Source: Halichondria panicea
Taxonomy: Eukaryota > Porifera > Demospongiae > Suberitida > Halichondriidae
Reading direction: 5' to 3'
Assembly: GCF_963675165.1 (NCBI RefSeq)
Contig: NC_087378.1
Span: 5,761,205 to 5,825,204, forward strand
DNA length: 64,000 nucleotides
Positions 1 to 10,797 of the stretch are shown here, one piece after another. Under the pieces are notes generated by a model. It ran no database searches and was not told the DNA's origin. It saw only the letters and a list, made by a program, of their open reading frames with translations. The position numbers and the translations under genes are program-made. Each line of letters opens with the position of its first letter. Position 1 is the stretch's first letter.

Positions 1-240
1 GTTCAGTGGTTCTCTTACTGGCTCAGTCTCCGTCACTTCTGTTCTCGTATTTTGATAGTCCCTTAGGCCATCCTTCCTCATTTTAGAGCCGCAAGTGTGG
101 AGTTGGAAATGGAACATGCCAGAGCTCATCATTTTTTGTTGCACATGCTGTTGTTGCGAAAATGGGGGTACTGATGTGTTCAAGATAAGTTGAGATCCTT
201 TGTAAATGGCCTTGCCACGTATTTTTGGTCTAATCTAAAT

Positions 241-632
241 TTAACTGTACGCTGGGATGTGTACATGCATGTTTGTAGCCTCAATAAAAATTAATGTTAG
301 GGACAATGTTTTCTGGTTTTCTATTTGATGTAGCAGTGGCAGTGGTCCTTTTTCCATGTTGAGCTGGAGCTGGTGCATGTACACTCTCAACATGGCACAA
401 GCGTTCACGACGTCTAAGTATCCACCTTTCTTGTACACTGTAACATCACAGTGTTTTGTAAGAGTACAGTTATAACATACATGTACACTTACTTGACCAT
501 GAACTAACTTTTCCCAAGCACTACTAAAGTGAAGGTACTGGCTTGGGAGAACTCCAGCACAAGTAAAACCATGGACAATCCTGCGATCCTGCAATAAATA
601 GAATTCCAAGTTAATCTTGAAAATTACTCACT
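241..632 (-). other. possible spliced gene 3' end, unrecognised
   Basis: On the minus strand three short open segments can be joined through consensus splice sites. One ends at a GTGAGT donor near 632. The next runs from about 591 to 496, after a TTTATTGCAG acceptor and before a GTAAGTG donor. The last starts after an ACAAG acceptor near 432 and is open to a stop at 241. All three joins are phase 0, and the first intron would be only about 40 bp. I recognise no domain in the roughly 100 residues. It could equally be chance open frames in AT-rich DNA or an old repeat, so this is weakly held. Confidence 0.2.
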
Positions 633-1849
633 TTGATTGACAAGGTATCGTCCACCGAGTGTTCGCGAGCTAGCCCACCACTGTCGCTTTCCACATTAAC
701 TGATTCTCTGCACGACTGGGCCGCCTCAAATTTTTGAATTTCATTCTAAGCTTTGCCCTCCATGAATCCTGTAGGCAAAGGAAATTAAATATCACTTGTA
801 TGTGCAATGACAGGAAAGACAACGTACATAGCCAGAACCAATGTTGTCCTTTAAAGCTGGATGAGACGTGTACAAATGATGTTGTAATCATCAGACGATG
901 GTCTGATCGTGTACACCAGCATCAGTCGATAGAGAATTAACGACTTCCTTGGTTAAAACTCCTGCCGAAATACAGTCTGTAGTTTCCCTGGTTGGAAGCT
1001 GGCTTCACCATGAACAGACGTAAATAGAGATAGCACGTAAAAACGATAAGATATGTTCTGTATGTACCTCTTCTTGGGGGTGATACCCTCCGCTCTCTTT
1101 CAATCCGGTGAACGAGGGAAGATAATATGCATATAGTCTGTATATACATACTGATGATTCCTGCGATTCCTGCTCTTGATCCCTAGTAATAGTAAAACAA
1201 TAATTAACGAAGAATTGTATCATTAGGATATTCAAGAAAAACTCTTATAAGTACGTAAACTTACAAGAAATGGTCGATGGTACAATCGTTTGAAATAGAA
1301 ATAGCTTGTTCAAGAATGTACCAACTGGAACTTAATGGCTTACTTTTTGGACTGGGACATTAACAGACGAGGTGGGCAACTCTTGAAAGAGAGGGTGTAA
1401 GAGAATGTCCCATAGTGTTGCAACAGGCGTAACGGTTCACAAAAAAACAACAAGTACTAGTAGCTATCACTTAGTTACCAATAAATTTTCATATACAGCT
1501 ATTTTGAGGCGGTCTCCTAAGCAAGGTGCATCTTGTGAGAAATAATAGTCATCAGAAATTGAAGGAATCTCTTTCTTTAAGAATTTGTGGTTGAGTTGCT
1601 GCGCATGCGCTCTCAGCATTGATTGTTGAATTTGATCCCTGAACCATTAATTGTTGACATGATCCATAGCTATGATTCATAGCTATCTATAGTTCGGATG
1701 TTGATGAGTCATGTACATTCTTTGGACCCCAGCTTCAATATTCAGTGCTCATGCAGAAGTCATCTACTGACACACAACCGAGATGAGTCAAGCTTTTTGA
1801 TATCCGAGGAATCGAATCATCACATCGACTGATGGCTACAGAGTCCCCT

Positions 1850-3690
1850 TCCCCACCCACGAAAGAGTTACTGTGCTAAGTGGATTCTCAAGACTAGTGA
1901 GACAAGAAGTTTGACAAGACGAGCAACTCTTGGCATAGGTTCCCTTCTAGTTAGTGCTGGACACGAGCTTCATCTATTTTGGCAAGTAGCGAAGTGGATG
2001 CATCAGTGAAGTCTAGCTTTGATGATTTATTTATTTCGTCAATCACAAGGCCTTTCGAAGGTTTAATATCTTTTCATCAGCAGTTGAGTTACTATCGAGA
2101 CCACTATCAAGACCACTTCAACCAGATAGTAAGTACGTGTTGGGCCTATTTCTTGCTTCACTGTCATTCATTTCTCCTGTCATTCATTTCTCCTCCATGC
2201 AGGAACCCAAAAGTTTAAACTACTCTAAGACTTGCCGGTACACTTGTTGAAAAGAAAACGGAAGTGATGTACATTCCTTTGCTTAAAACTTTGCAGCGTC
2301 TTCTCAACAACGATACCATTCTTTAAGAGGTAAAGCTTTTAAGTTAAATAGCGGATTGCAGGTTTAAAACTCGCATGCTCACATTATTGTGACTTCTCAC
2401 CTCTTCACCCACAGCTCTTCAGATTTATGTAATCCGCTGGGATCTCAAGCACAAAATTGGTATGGTTTATTGGCCACAGTATCGATCTACGATCAACACA
2501 ATACAACTATACACAATACAACTATAACACTGGTTGAGTTCGGTATTATCGAACCATTATTTTGTGGATGACCTTCGCAAACTTGAATCAGTAAGTTATC
2601 TATACCATTGCCTGGTTGTCTTATGTGGCTGAGGGTTTACCATCAATGGTGAAGAGCTGTGACTGTTGTGTCTGCTGACCTGTTGTGTCTGCTGACAATC
2701 TTTAAACAGAGTGCATCTGCGTTTCGGTGCTGCAGGGGAACTGAGAAAGATATACAATCAAAGGTAGATTTTCGTATCAGATTTTCATCTGCGCTGTGCT
2801 TCAGACCACGTACGTCATTCATTGTGAGCTTGTTGAGCAACATGCAGACCGCCATCACTTTTCTATCACATACGGAGTTAATCGACATGCTCTGCTCGAC
2901 ACTCCTTTCGTATGTGGATATGCTCATTCATTCCTGATATTATGCACGACATCCTAGAGGGAGCACTCCCCCTGGAAATGAAGCTTATGTTGAAGGAAAC
3001 TATAATTATGCATTTCGATCTATATAATGCCACAGGTGTTAGTTGTTGAAAAAAAGCTATTCACGCTTGAAATGGTTGACAACAATTTACTCCGAATGTC
3101 AGCAATCTTCGTCAACATGGTGTGTGCTTGCATATATTGTACATGTACATTGACCATGCATGACTTACAGATTTACACATTGAACCTTTGCACGGTGGAG
3201 TTAGTACAATGTATATACACGTACATGGTATACACATTACACATAACACATATACACGTATGTACAAATTTATCCATTTTAGCAATGCTCCTCCCACTTA
3301 CAATTGGTCATCTTGTCCCTGTTTGAAATGAGTACTGGGAAAATTATTATTTATACTCAGTACCAATCATCACACGGTACCAATCATTTATGTTATTTAC
3401 GTTCCTTCCTGTAGGGACCAATGTCCTACTTAACTGAATTCAACAGATGTATTGTTTTATTTGTATAGTCCATTCGACTGATGCATTTATCTTTTTAACT
3501 CAGTACACTTTCTGTTTTTACGTGTATGCAGGGCAAATTGGGTCACTATCGAACACTAGTCTATTGGACGTGGTTCCAGTGAAGACCTAAGTTTGGGAAC
3601 GTTTATGTTGATGGTTTGACTTTACTGTTTGAATTCCTGCCTATGGTTACTGAAGAATTTCATCATCCAAGCATGTTGTGAGGAGTAATA
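1850..3690 (+). pseudogene. decayed DNA-transposon protein with PDIMHDILEG hallmark
   Basis: Scattered in-order fragments on the plus strand fit one long transposon-derived protein that is common as uncharacterised loci in fish, coral and sponge genomes. About 1,860-1,930 reads KWILKTSETRSLTRRATLG in broken frames. About 2,050-2,125 reads RPFEGLISFHQQLSYYRDHY and ends at a plausible GTAAGT donor. About 2,265-2,320 reads IPLLKTLQRLLNNDTIL. Near 2,430 there is LCNPLGSQAQ, and near 2,935-2,980 PDIMHDILEGALPLEMKLML. The fragments are broken by stops, frameshifts and short tandem duplications (2,161-2,192 and 2,663-2,696), so this is dead. The family link rests on remembered motifs. A link to CMC/Tnp2-type transposases is only a guess. 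Confidence 0.5.
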
Positions 3691-3786
3691 TTATATTTAT
3701 ACTTGTTAATCAATTCACATGGTACTCAGAGCGACAAGTTAATATAAACCTCAATTGTACATATAATTATATACAATTCACGAACA

Positions 3787-4002
3787 TAGTGTGAAAAACA
3801 TAATTAGGCCAAGCATGTGTTGTGGGTGGGCAGTGGGGTACTACAATGGTGTGGTGCTAACACGCTGACACCCATGTTTAGATAACACCCCTCTTTGCAA
3901 AGGGTGTTATGTTGACACTCGCTACAGGGCACCATGGGTGTTACGTAAACAACCATCAAAAAGCTGACACCTGTGTTCCGATAACACCCCACTTTTTACA
4001 GT
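3787..4002. repeat. hairpin-rich MITE-like repeat, ends in TTTTTACAGTG
   Basis: This stretch holds repeated GGTGTTA/TAACACC words that can pair with each other, including a hairpin AACACCC...GGGTGTT at about 3,884-3,912, and ends CACTTTTTACAGTG. The same words (GACACC, GGTGTT and a terminal TTTTTACAGTG) recur at 8,035-8,108, just outside the hAT insertion, so both are probably members of one small inverted-repeat family. The left boundary is uncertain. Confidence 0.35.
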
Positions 4003-4289
4003 GCAACCTTATGTCTAGCTGCTAAAAACGAGGAACGTCGTATTGCAGAGAATAAAAAACAACAGCTATACCGAAACCACTAGCCTATCCCGATGAATAG
4101 GAACCTTTTAACCAGAGCTCAAGAAATAACGACTGGTCACTTTGCAAACGAATGCAAACCTAGAAACTATACGTAGCATTGAATCTGTGAAACTGTGCCA
4201 TTGTGGAAATTCACCGAAAGTTCGATTCTGAAAAGGTGAATATCAGTACATCTATATCAAACAAAATCTTTACTAGCCGCCACGGGTGG

Positions 4290-5115
4290 CCCGCAATAGT
4301 GACTTTTTTTGCGAAATTCTAATTCTGCGATACTTAGGAAGTAGCTCGAACTACGCACATCCTCACGTGCAATTTAGTCTAGAAATTTTAAAATTTCATT
4401 AGCATCTTACCGCACGAAGTTTATAGCTATGGCTAGGTTGTTTACTTGTGCCGATGTGCTTGAACAGCTTGAGGACAGCAATGGCGATGTCTCCTCTGGT
4501 GACGACAGTGCCTATGAAGGAGAGGGGATAGTAGGATACCTCCCAAAGGCTACCAGCTTTATGCCAGACGCTGATGAACTGTCTGGGACTGAGGACATGG
4601 ACCTAGACGCTAGCGCTATGGACCAGGACGGTGAAAGACCAGGAGAGGGCTCACTGTGTGACTCTGGCAAGTAGTATAGTATAGCTAGAATATCAGTAGT
4701 GTAAGTAGTATAGCTAAAATAGAATTAGCAGTAACGAACAGTCTTTATGTGAGCTTGTAAATTTCATAGATCGTTCACCAATATAGTACGTATTGTACTT
4801 CAAATTGATATATCTTAGCACTGTTACATTCATATGATGTGAAAATCAAGCTTAGTCAAGTATATGATACGCTAATCCATAAAAAAAAATTTTTGAATTT
4901 TATCTCACCGCTGGCCGAGCATTTAAAATGTTAAAAACGGGTGAGCGTAATAACCGTGGTTGTTATGGCAACACATGTTGCACCATTTTATTCCTTGTTG
5001 TATGGGCATTCTATTGGTATATGGTTGCTAGGCATTTTATTGCTCTGGAAACCCGATAGAGAATTTACAGACATTTCACTTCACTGTTAATTAAGAATCC
5101 GACGGTTAAAGACCT
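4290..5115 (+). mobile_element. piggyBac-like element, degraded copy
   Basis: This stretch matches, in opposite orientation, the better preserved element at 13,024-13,750. Shared segments are the TTTTTTGCGAAATTC region near the left end, the small acidic ORF, the run AAAAAAAAATTTTTGAATTTTATC near 4,880, a GAGCGTAATAACCGTGGTTG segment and the GAATCCGACGGTTAAAG right end. The expected TTAA-CCCTTT terminus is altered here (GACGGTTAAAGACC). A third, truncated relative of its right portion lies at 15,573-15,690. No transposase catalytic region is present. Confidence 0.6.
4429..4674 (+). CDS. acidic N-terminal ORF of piggyBac-like element
   Basis: An 81-codon ORF starts MARLFTCADVLEQLEDS and is rich in Asp, Glu, Ser and Gly through the rest (DGDVSSGDDS-type runs). 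It ends in CDSGK just before TAG. The same ORF is found on the minus strand at 13,591-13,454, with deletions. An acidic, low-complexity N-terminus followed by a catalytic DDD region is usual for piggyBac transposases, so this looks like the leftover first exon of a transposase in an internally deleted element. The catalytic part is absent. Function beyond this is unknown, and translation is unproven. Confidence 0.35.
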   Translation: MARLFTCADVLEQLEDSNGDVSSGDDSAYEGEGIVGYLPKATSFMPDADELSGTEDMDLDASAMDQDGERPGEGSLCDSGK

Positions 5116-5774
5116 GCCGAGCAAAGACCCGCTAGATTAGTGAAGACTTTAGTGAAGACGAGCGACATGAAGAAAGTAGAACTCTGAGGAAGTGATCCCA
5201 AGTGTGTCACAGTGTTGCAATGGGTGGTGAACTATTTAAAACAGTAGATCTGCAGAAGGCACCGAAGTATTCTCCGGTTTTGTTAGAGCCTGAAAATGGA
5301 CTCCCCCGATGGCTTGCTACTATCAGAAGGCGTGTGCCGGCAGGTATCTCCAACTACATTTCAAAAGTCAACAAAGATGTGTGACATGCACTAGCTGTGT
5401 ATATACTCTTCTTTTTTTCTGTAGGGTTAATTGGGTGAAAGTTAATTAATGGCACAAAACACCTGATTGGAAATATTCACAGCATAGTCTTTTTTTCATG
5501 CATATACTGTCTCGTTCTCTTCATCTTCTCTTCATCTTCCCGTCAACATTATCTTGTTTGGCTGATTAGTTACCACCCTTATGGCTTGTATCACTGCCCA
5601 ACTACTTTACCTTCTCAGTTCTGTATCCTTAGGAGTTCTGTATCCTTAGGAGTAAGTCTTACATTGTATCTTGTATCTTGACATCAAATTCAAATTACAG
5701 TTTGTGCTGGTGTACAACCTGTTTATAATGACTGTCACAAATTATTGTCAATTAACACCTTTGGGTAGTGTCAC

Positions 5775-8015
5775 CAGAGGCGTAGCTCCCAGAAACCCCC
5801 TTGCTTGCTCAAAAGTGGGTGGAGCTGATCATGTGCGCATGCGCAATAACACATGGCTGGAAAATCAATATTGAGCTAGAATATAGAATATGAAGCATTT
5901 GTCGTCTTTTGGATTTGTTCCAGTGCCTACTAGTGCAAGATAAGAGGCCTGAGATTACAGCAGCCACCAACCTCAGAGCTCATGCCCACTGATCATGCAG
6001 ATAAACAAAATAACAATGACATTGGTAGTTACAGCTCAGATAAACTGAAGAGTTTGGGAGATGAGGAGAAGCTATGGCTTATCAAAAACGCTTCTAGGCC
6101 TAATAACACCTTCAAGTACCCACATAGAGGGAAAAAACGTACATTTCAACCAACTTGGCTCCCCCTATTCTGAGGCTCAAAATGGTGGTTACTGCGTAAA
6201 TTGTGCTCTTTTTGCCAGAAGCCATATGCCTCTTGGTTAACTTATTACCAGCCCAATGACCCGTGCCAAAGTGACCCTTCAAGAACAGCGTACACACAAG
6301 GCAGCTGTGTATCTGTTGTTGATTTTGTTACACTCTCAGTTCAACAACAGCTTCAGAGCCAGCCATTGTTGACAGAAATAGGATAGTTCTGAAGTCCATC
6401 TTGAAGACGATTGTGTTTTGCGGCAAGCAAATGATTTCACTCAGAGGACACCGTGAACATGATGACAAAAATCCTGGCAACTTCCTTGCTTTACTGGATT
6501 TTCAAAAGGATGCAGGCGACTCGGTTCTCTGAAACAGCTCCTCGGAATGCACAATACCATTCCCAAAACGACCTTATTTTGTGCATAGGTGATTGGATTA
6601 GGACGCAGATACTTGAGGAAGTCAAAGTTGCACCGATGAAGCAGCCGACTGTTCAAACAAAGAACAACTCCCAATTGTACTGCGCTTTGTAGTACAGTTT
6701 GAGAAGAATTTGTTGATTTTGTCTTGTGAGCTGCTATTGCAGAGAAGATCCTCGAAGCTCTGAGAGGCTGACCTCAGAGCTGGTAATATGGCAGGTAAAT
6801 ATCGAGGGGCATCGAGGGGCGGCTGTAGCCACATGTCCAAAGGCAGTGTACATACACTGTGCAGCCTATAGGTTAAACTTCTTGCAGTGTTCAAAGGGTG
6901 AAACATTTAATGGGTACACTGATTTCAAACTCTCCCAAAAGACAGAGTCAATTGGTAGAACTGGTCGAGGCGACAAAGTTAGTGAATCTCTGTAAAACAA
7001 GGTGGGTTGCTCGTATAGATGCACTTCAAGTTGATATCGAACTGATACTTTAGGTACTGGTGCTTCGAGTGGTTGGAATGCAGAGTCAACCAGAGGCCTT
7101 CTGAATTGTATCACAAAGTATCAGTTCATCATCTCCCTTGTGGTGACCAACGAGTGTCTACAGTACACAAAAGGTCTAACAATGTCGCTTTTGCCAGGCC
7201 TATCATGAGGTGAAAACAGTGACATCTGTTCTTCGAGATCTTTGTACTCAGATTAACGTCAAGCACAAGACCTGGCACGATACAGCTGTGGCTCTTGGAC
7301 GGAAGGTGAAAGCCAAGACGTTGCTCCATTCAGACATCCAGGAGTAATACTCCTGGGGTGTCAGAAGAGTACTATCGCCGCACATTGTCGATTCCCTTTC
7401 TAGATGAGCTCATTTAGAGTCAAGATTTTCTGACATACAGCAAAAGGCCATTCAAGCTCGTTCCCTCAGTTTTGGTAGATCCATCCATTCCAACGTGTGA
7501 TTGCTCAGACCTTCTTGAAGACTACGGTGATGATCTGCCATCCCCGTCATCACTTGAAGCAGAACTCAGTCTGTGGAAACACAAGTGGGAGTCACAGGCA
7601 TCAAACCCAGCTATGCCAACCTCACCTTCAATTGCCTTGCAAATAGCCAGAAAGAACATGTGGCCCAACATTCACACAATCCTTCGCCTGATTTGTACTA
7701 TGCCAGTCAGTTCTCTGCGTCGATTGAAGACATATCTTCGCTGTACAATGGGCCAAGAGAGACTTAGTGGACTGGCCTTGATGCATAGTCAGTATGGCAT
7801 TAAACTGAACTTTGAAGAAATCATCAACATTTTTGCTAGGAAGCATCCACGTAGAATGGAATATCTTATTAAGCATAAACCCATAAACCCATAAACCAGC
7901 GTAAAGGGTGTAACCAATTTAACAATTTAATTAAGGGGCGTGGTCTCAAAATTTTTTCGAGGTGCTATCGCGCCGCTGTTTGGAAACCCCTTTGTTTACT
8001 CTAGCTACGCCCCTG
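5775..8015 (+). mobile_element. complete hAT-type DNA transposon, 5-bp TSD
   Basis: The left end is CAGAGGCGTAGCT (5,775-5,787) and the right end AGCTACGCCCCTG (8,003-8,015). As inverted repeats they match at 12 of 13 positions, in the CAG...CTG form typical of hAT elements. The flanks are the direct repeat GTCAC (5,770-5,774 and 8,016-8,020), a 5-bp target duplication as in hAT5-type elements rather than the usual 8 bp. The 2,241-bp interior carries a broken hAT transposase. The element sits inside an older repeat with ACACC/GGTGTT words. Confidence 0.85.
5982..7894 (+). pseudogene. hAT transposase (TTF finger, DUF4371-like, C-dimer) remnant
   Basis: Fragments appear in the expected order for a ZMYM1-like hAT transposase. 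An opening ORF at 5,982 reaches RTFQPTWLP, and in a shifted frame YSEAQNGGYCVNCALFA continues it as a TTF-type zinc finger (about 6,110-6,215). Near 6,390-6,480 SILKTIVFCGKQMISLRGH marks the DUF4371-like core. The last open stretch (7,472-7,894) contains RRLKTYLRCTMGQERLSGLA, the hAT C-terminal dimerisation motif, then a tail to the stop. Numerous stops and frameshifts lie between, including a tandem duplication near 6,806. It is not functional as it stands. Confidence 0.8.
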
Positions 8016-8439
8016 GTCACCATGACACCACTAGAGGGTGCAATTTAGAACACCGGTGTTACTAGAGCACTGCGAAAATTGACACCCCGGTGTTCCCCTT
8101 TTTTACAGTGTATGCTTTAGTGCTGATCACATGCCAATCAGCTTATCTGAAAGTGGTCACCTGACCACAGATTAAATAACTTAATCCACACTGAAGTGTG
8201 CTTTAATTAAGTTGGTTTGTTAATGAAACAATCATGATACAAGCATATTGAATAATAATTATGTACACAATAAAGCTATTATCATTTAGAGTTAAAGGTG
8301 CAATTGGTTAGTTAATGGAATGAAATCATCATCATCGTCTTCATTCTTTACAGATGGAGTTTTCTCTAATTTATCTTCGCCTTCCAGTTTGGGAAGCAGG
8401 GCCTCATATTGTTGATCTGAACCAGTTTGTGTAGCTTTT

Positions 8440-9228
8440 GTATTTGTGTAGAGCCAGTTCGCTCTTTAATCAGTGGTAGAGTGTGGTTGCACACGTGACC
8501 TTTCCTGAATGGCCTGTTTTTCTACCCTTAACGCCAGCTGCTTTACAGCGATAATTTGTTCTTTCCAACTGGCTGTTTGCCAAATCCAGAACCGTCATCT
8601 GGCTGCAATAGAAAAAATCACACTCTTTCGGCAGTTATTTAACAAAGATATTCACAACTTTTTATTGTCAACTTTGATATGTTTGAGTTCCACCCCTATT
8701 CGACTTGTTTCCGAAATCAACATATTCGAGATAAACACGACCTTTTTCATCATTGTACGCTTCAGATTGCGATGTTCGTCATAGCTACGCAGACCAAAAA
8801 TCTTGCAATTATAGTAGTAAACAGTGTTAAGCAAGGCCTTGCCATCATGTGTACCAAATTGCCCACTAGACCATAGCATTGCTTCTTTTTCATCCGGTTC
8901 CGCTTGATCCAGATCCATGTAAACGTCCAAATATTTCGTCAGTTGAACTGATATCATAGCGATCTTTTGAAGCAGCAAACCATAGCAACACAGAGATTTC
9001 GGTGGATACTCATCGCCATTCTGTTTGCGAACCTCAAACACAAATTTCCCCATCCAGTACGCTAGATCACCTGGAGGCATATCTCCAACATCAGCAGGGG
9101 AAATCACTCGAGAGCATGCCCAGTCAGTCCAAGCTTTCATCCCCCAATCAGTAGTTGCTTTCGTCTTGCCAGGGATAGCTTTTGATCGTCCCTTCTGGTG
9201 GATCTGCGAACCTAATACGTACAGCTAG
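8440..9228 (-). pseudogene. Crypton-type tyrosine recombinase (DUF3504-like), broken
   Basis: The longest open part (9,140-8,652, open upstream to about 9,228) contains KTKATTDWGMKAWTDWA, then DLAYWMGKFVFEVRK, GDEYPPKSLC, LWNTVYY-like LLNTVYYYNCKIFGLRS and DEHRNL. This is the layout of the KIAA1958/ZMYM2/QRICH1 domain derived from Crypton tyrosine recombinases. After a stop at 8,652 and a shift, the C-terminal part is still readable as AAGVKGRKTGHSGKVTCATT and ALHKYK, the region that carries the catalytic residues in the family. Stops and frameshifts make it a pseudogene, but the order is intact. A sister fragment lies at 20,812-20,990. Confidence 0.75.
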
Positions 9229-9309
9229 CACGTACAGCTAGCAACTGGATTTAAAAATATAGCAGGTACAAAACCGGTTTAACAAGGCTAGAGCTCACGT
9301 GACAGCACT

Positions 9310-9470
9310 AAATCCTACACCTAGCCAAGTCACGTGTTTTAATCTGGTGCACTCGGATGGCCTCTTGGTTACGTAATGCTCTCAGCTGCGCCTCGTTAAC
9401 CTCGAGGCCATCCTTGGCACGCAGATTAAAACACTTAATCTTGGCTAGGTGTGTTCTAAATAATACTTAA
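9310..9470. repeat. large imperfect palindrome at end of Crypton-like element
   Basis: One arm reads CACCTAGCCAAGTCACGTG, the other CTTGGCTAGGTGTGTTCTAA, with about 100 bp between them that also contains inner complements (GATGGCCTCTTGGTTACG, CTCGAGGCCATCC). The same palindromic arrangement (TTAGAACACACCTAGCCAAG...CTTGGCTAGGTGTGTTCTAA) occurs in copy B at about 20,597-20,716. It is therefore part of the mobile unit or an older MITE carried with it. Confidence 0.6.
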
Positions 9471-9812
9471 GTTCTAAATAATACTTAAGGTTACAGCGCG
9501 TCTACATGGTTAGATATTCATCTTGTTCAGCATTCGCCTTTAGGCAGTTGCATTCTCTGTCGGGATCTCCTGGTTTGGAACGGACCCACAGCACTTCATA
9601 GGTAAGCTGTGTATTAAACTGCTAGTACGCATAATATAGATAGCTTACACTGGTTACGTGTTACAGTCAGTACTAAGTATTTCTACTCATGTTCAACAGG
9701 CAGGATAAAAACTTGACGCTTTATACAACTAGTTACATGCCATAGCATAAAACAGTCAGATGAGGGTGTGGCAAAACCGTCCTTCCTTCCTTTTGTTTTT
9801 CTGATAACACAG

Positions 9813-10034
9813 ATGGGTGTCTTGCTTCGTGATATCCTGATTCTTTACAATTGTGTAGCAAACGTGATTGCCCAACAAGTTTGCCTGGTTTTTGTGCTCC
9901 GTGTGCATTTATTGTTAGTATCCGGAGATATAGAATCTAATCCTGGACCAACCAGGTATCTGTGCAAATTATGCAGTAAACCTATGAGGAAAAATCACCG
10001 TGCTTTGTGCTGCTTTGTGCTGCGATCAATGTGA
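9813..10034 (+). CDS. retroelement N-terminal ORF with 2A-like ribosome-skip motif
   Basis: The ORF opens at ATG 9,813, follows a hydrophobic leader of about 30 residues and reaches LLLVSGDIESNPGP, an exact match to the 2A consensus D(V/I)ExNPGP. The Gly-Pro skip point falls between 9,947 and 9,948. It is followed by LCKLCSKPMRKNHRALCC, the start of a Cys-rich zinc-binding (PHD-like) segment. 2A motifs at the N-terminus of CR1/L2-like non-LTR retrotransposon proteins are known from sponges and echinoderms. Here the frame is broken after HRALCC by an exact 10-bp tandem duplication (10,001-10,020). No reverse transcriptase was found downstream, so this is a 5' fragment. The GTG at 9,768 is also open but less likely as a start. 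Confidence 0.65.
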   Translation: MGVLLRDILILYNCVANVIAQQVCLVFVLRVHLLLVSGDIESNPGPTRYLCKLCSKPMRKNHRALCCFVLRSM

Positions 10035-10797
10035 TCAATGGGTTCCAGTATGAAACACTCCTGTGATGATTGTAACGAAGATCAGTGGTTTTGCTCAGTT
10101 TGTAGCGGGGATAGTTACCCCTTTGAATTGCGAGTCTTTTGAGCCTCGCTTGTTGCGAAAGCGAGACAGCAGAGGAACAACAACAGAGACGTGACAGTAG
10201 ACGACGGAGAAGAAGAGCAGATACAAGACAGAGAACAATGGAAGATACATTTAACACTTATTATGAGAGATTCGTTAAATACTTTTTTGCAGCAGTAATT
10301 ATTATGAGAGGTTTTTTAATAGTAACCGTACGTCCTTGTTTGTTAAAGAAAATCCTTAGTAAAGTATGTTGCTATGTCCATAGATAGTAGAGGAGGAAAC
10401 GAGAACTCAATTTCATGGGATTAGACGGAACATGGCAGGAAGTACACAGGAAGTATAAAGATTTACGTGTTGCTGGGAAGAATTGCAGCCAGCTCTAGCA
10501 AGAACATGTGATATGCACACACACATGCAATGTAATTGTTACTGTACAACATGTACTTATGTCAGCACTAAAATGTCAAGTCAAGATGTAGTTACTACTC
10601 AATAAATCTAAATACTACTTTAAATGCTACATTAGGAAGAGTTCTACATTAGGAAGAGTTCAAGCAACAAAGGGTACATTGTGTTGAAATAGTTTGTACT
10701 AATAAGGGTACATTGTGTTGACAATTGACAAATACTAATAACATAACACTCTAGACTCCTTATTGATTGGTGTAGTATCACTATAGTACATTGTTAA

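Larger units (their letters stand above)
8117..9488 (-). mobile_element. Crypton-like tyrosine-recombinase element, copy A
   Basis: Both ends of this segment are shared, inverted, with 20,588-21,187. One end is CTGATCACATG...CCAATCAGCTTA at about 8,133; the other is a large imperfect palindrome built on CTTGGCTAGGTGTGTTCTAA (about 9,310-9,470). Between them is a decayed gene for a DUF3504/QRICH1-like tyrosine recombinase on the minus strand. Cryptons lack classical terminal inverted repeats, and the palindrome at one end is distinctive. An 18-bp tandem duplication lies at the outer edge (9,453-9,488). Confidence 0.6.

Noticed and set aside
10139-10387. Arg-rich frame (QQRRDSRRRRRRADTRQR) after the 2A ORF
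   Set aside because: It might be a shifted continuation of the retroelement ORF, but there is no recognisable domain and the frame relation is uncertain, so I did not call it a gene.
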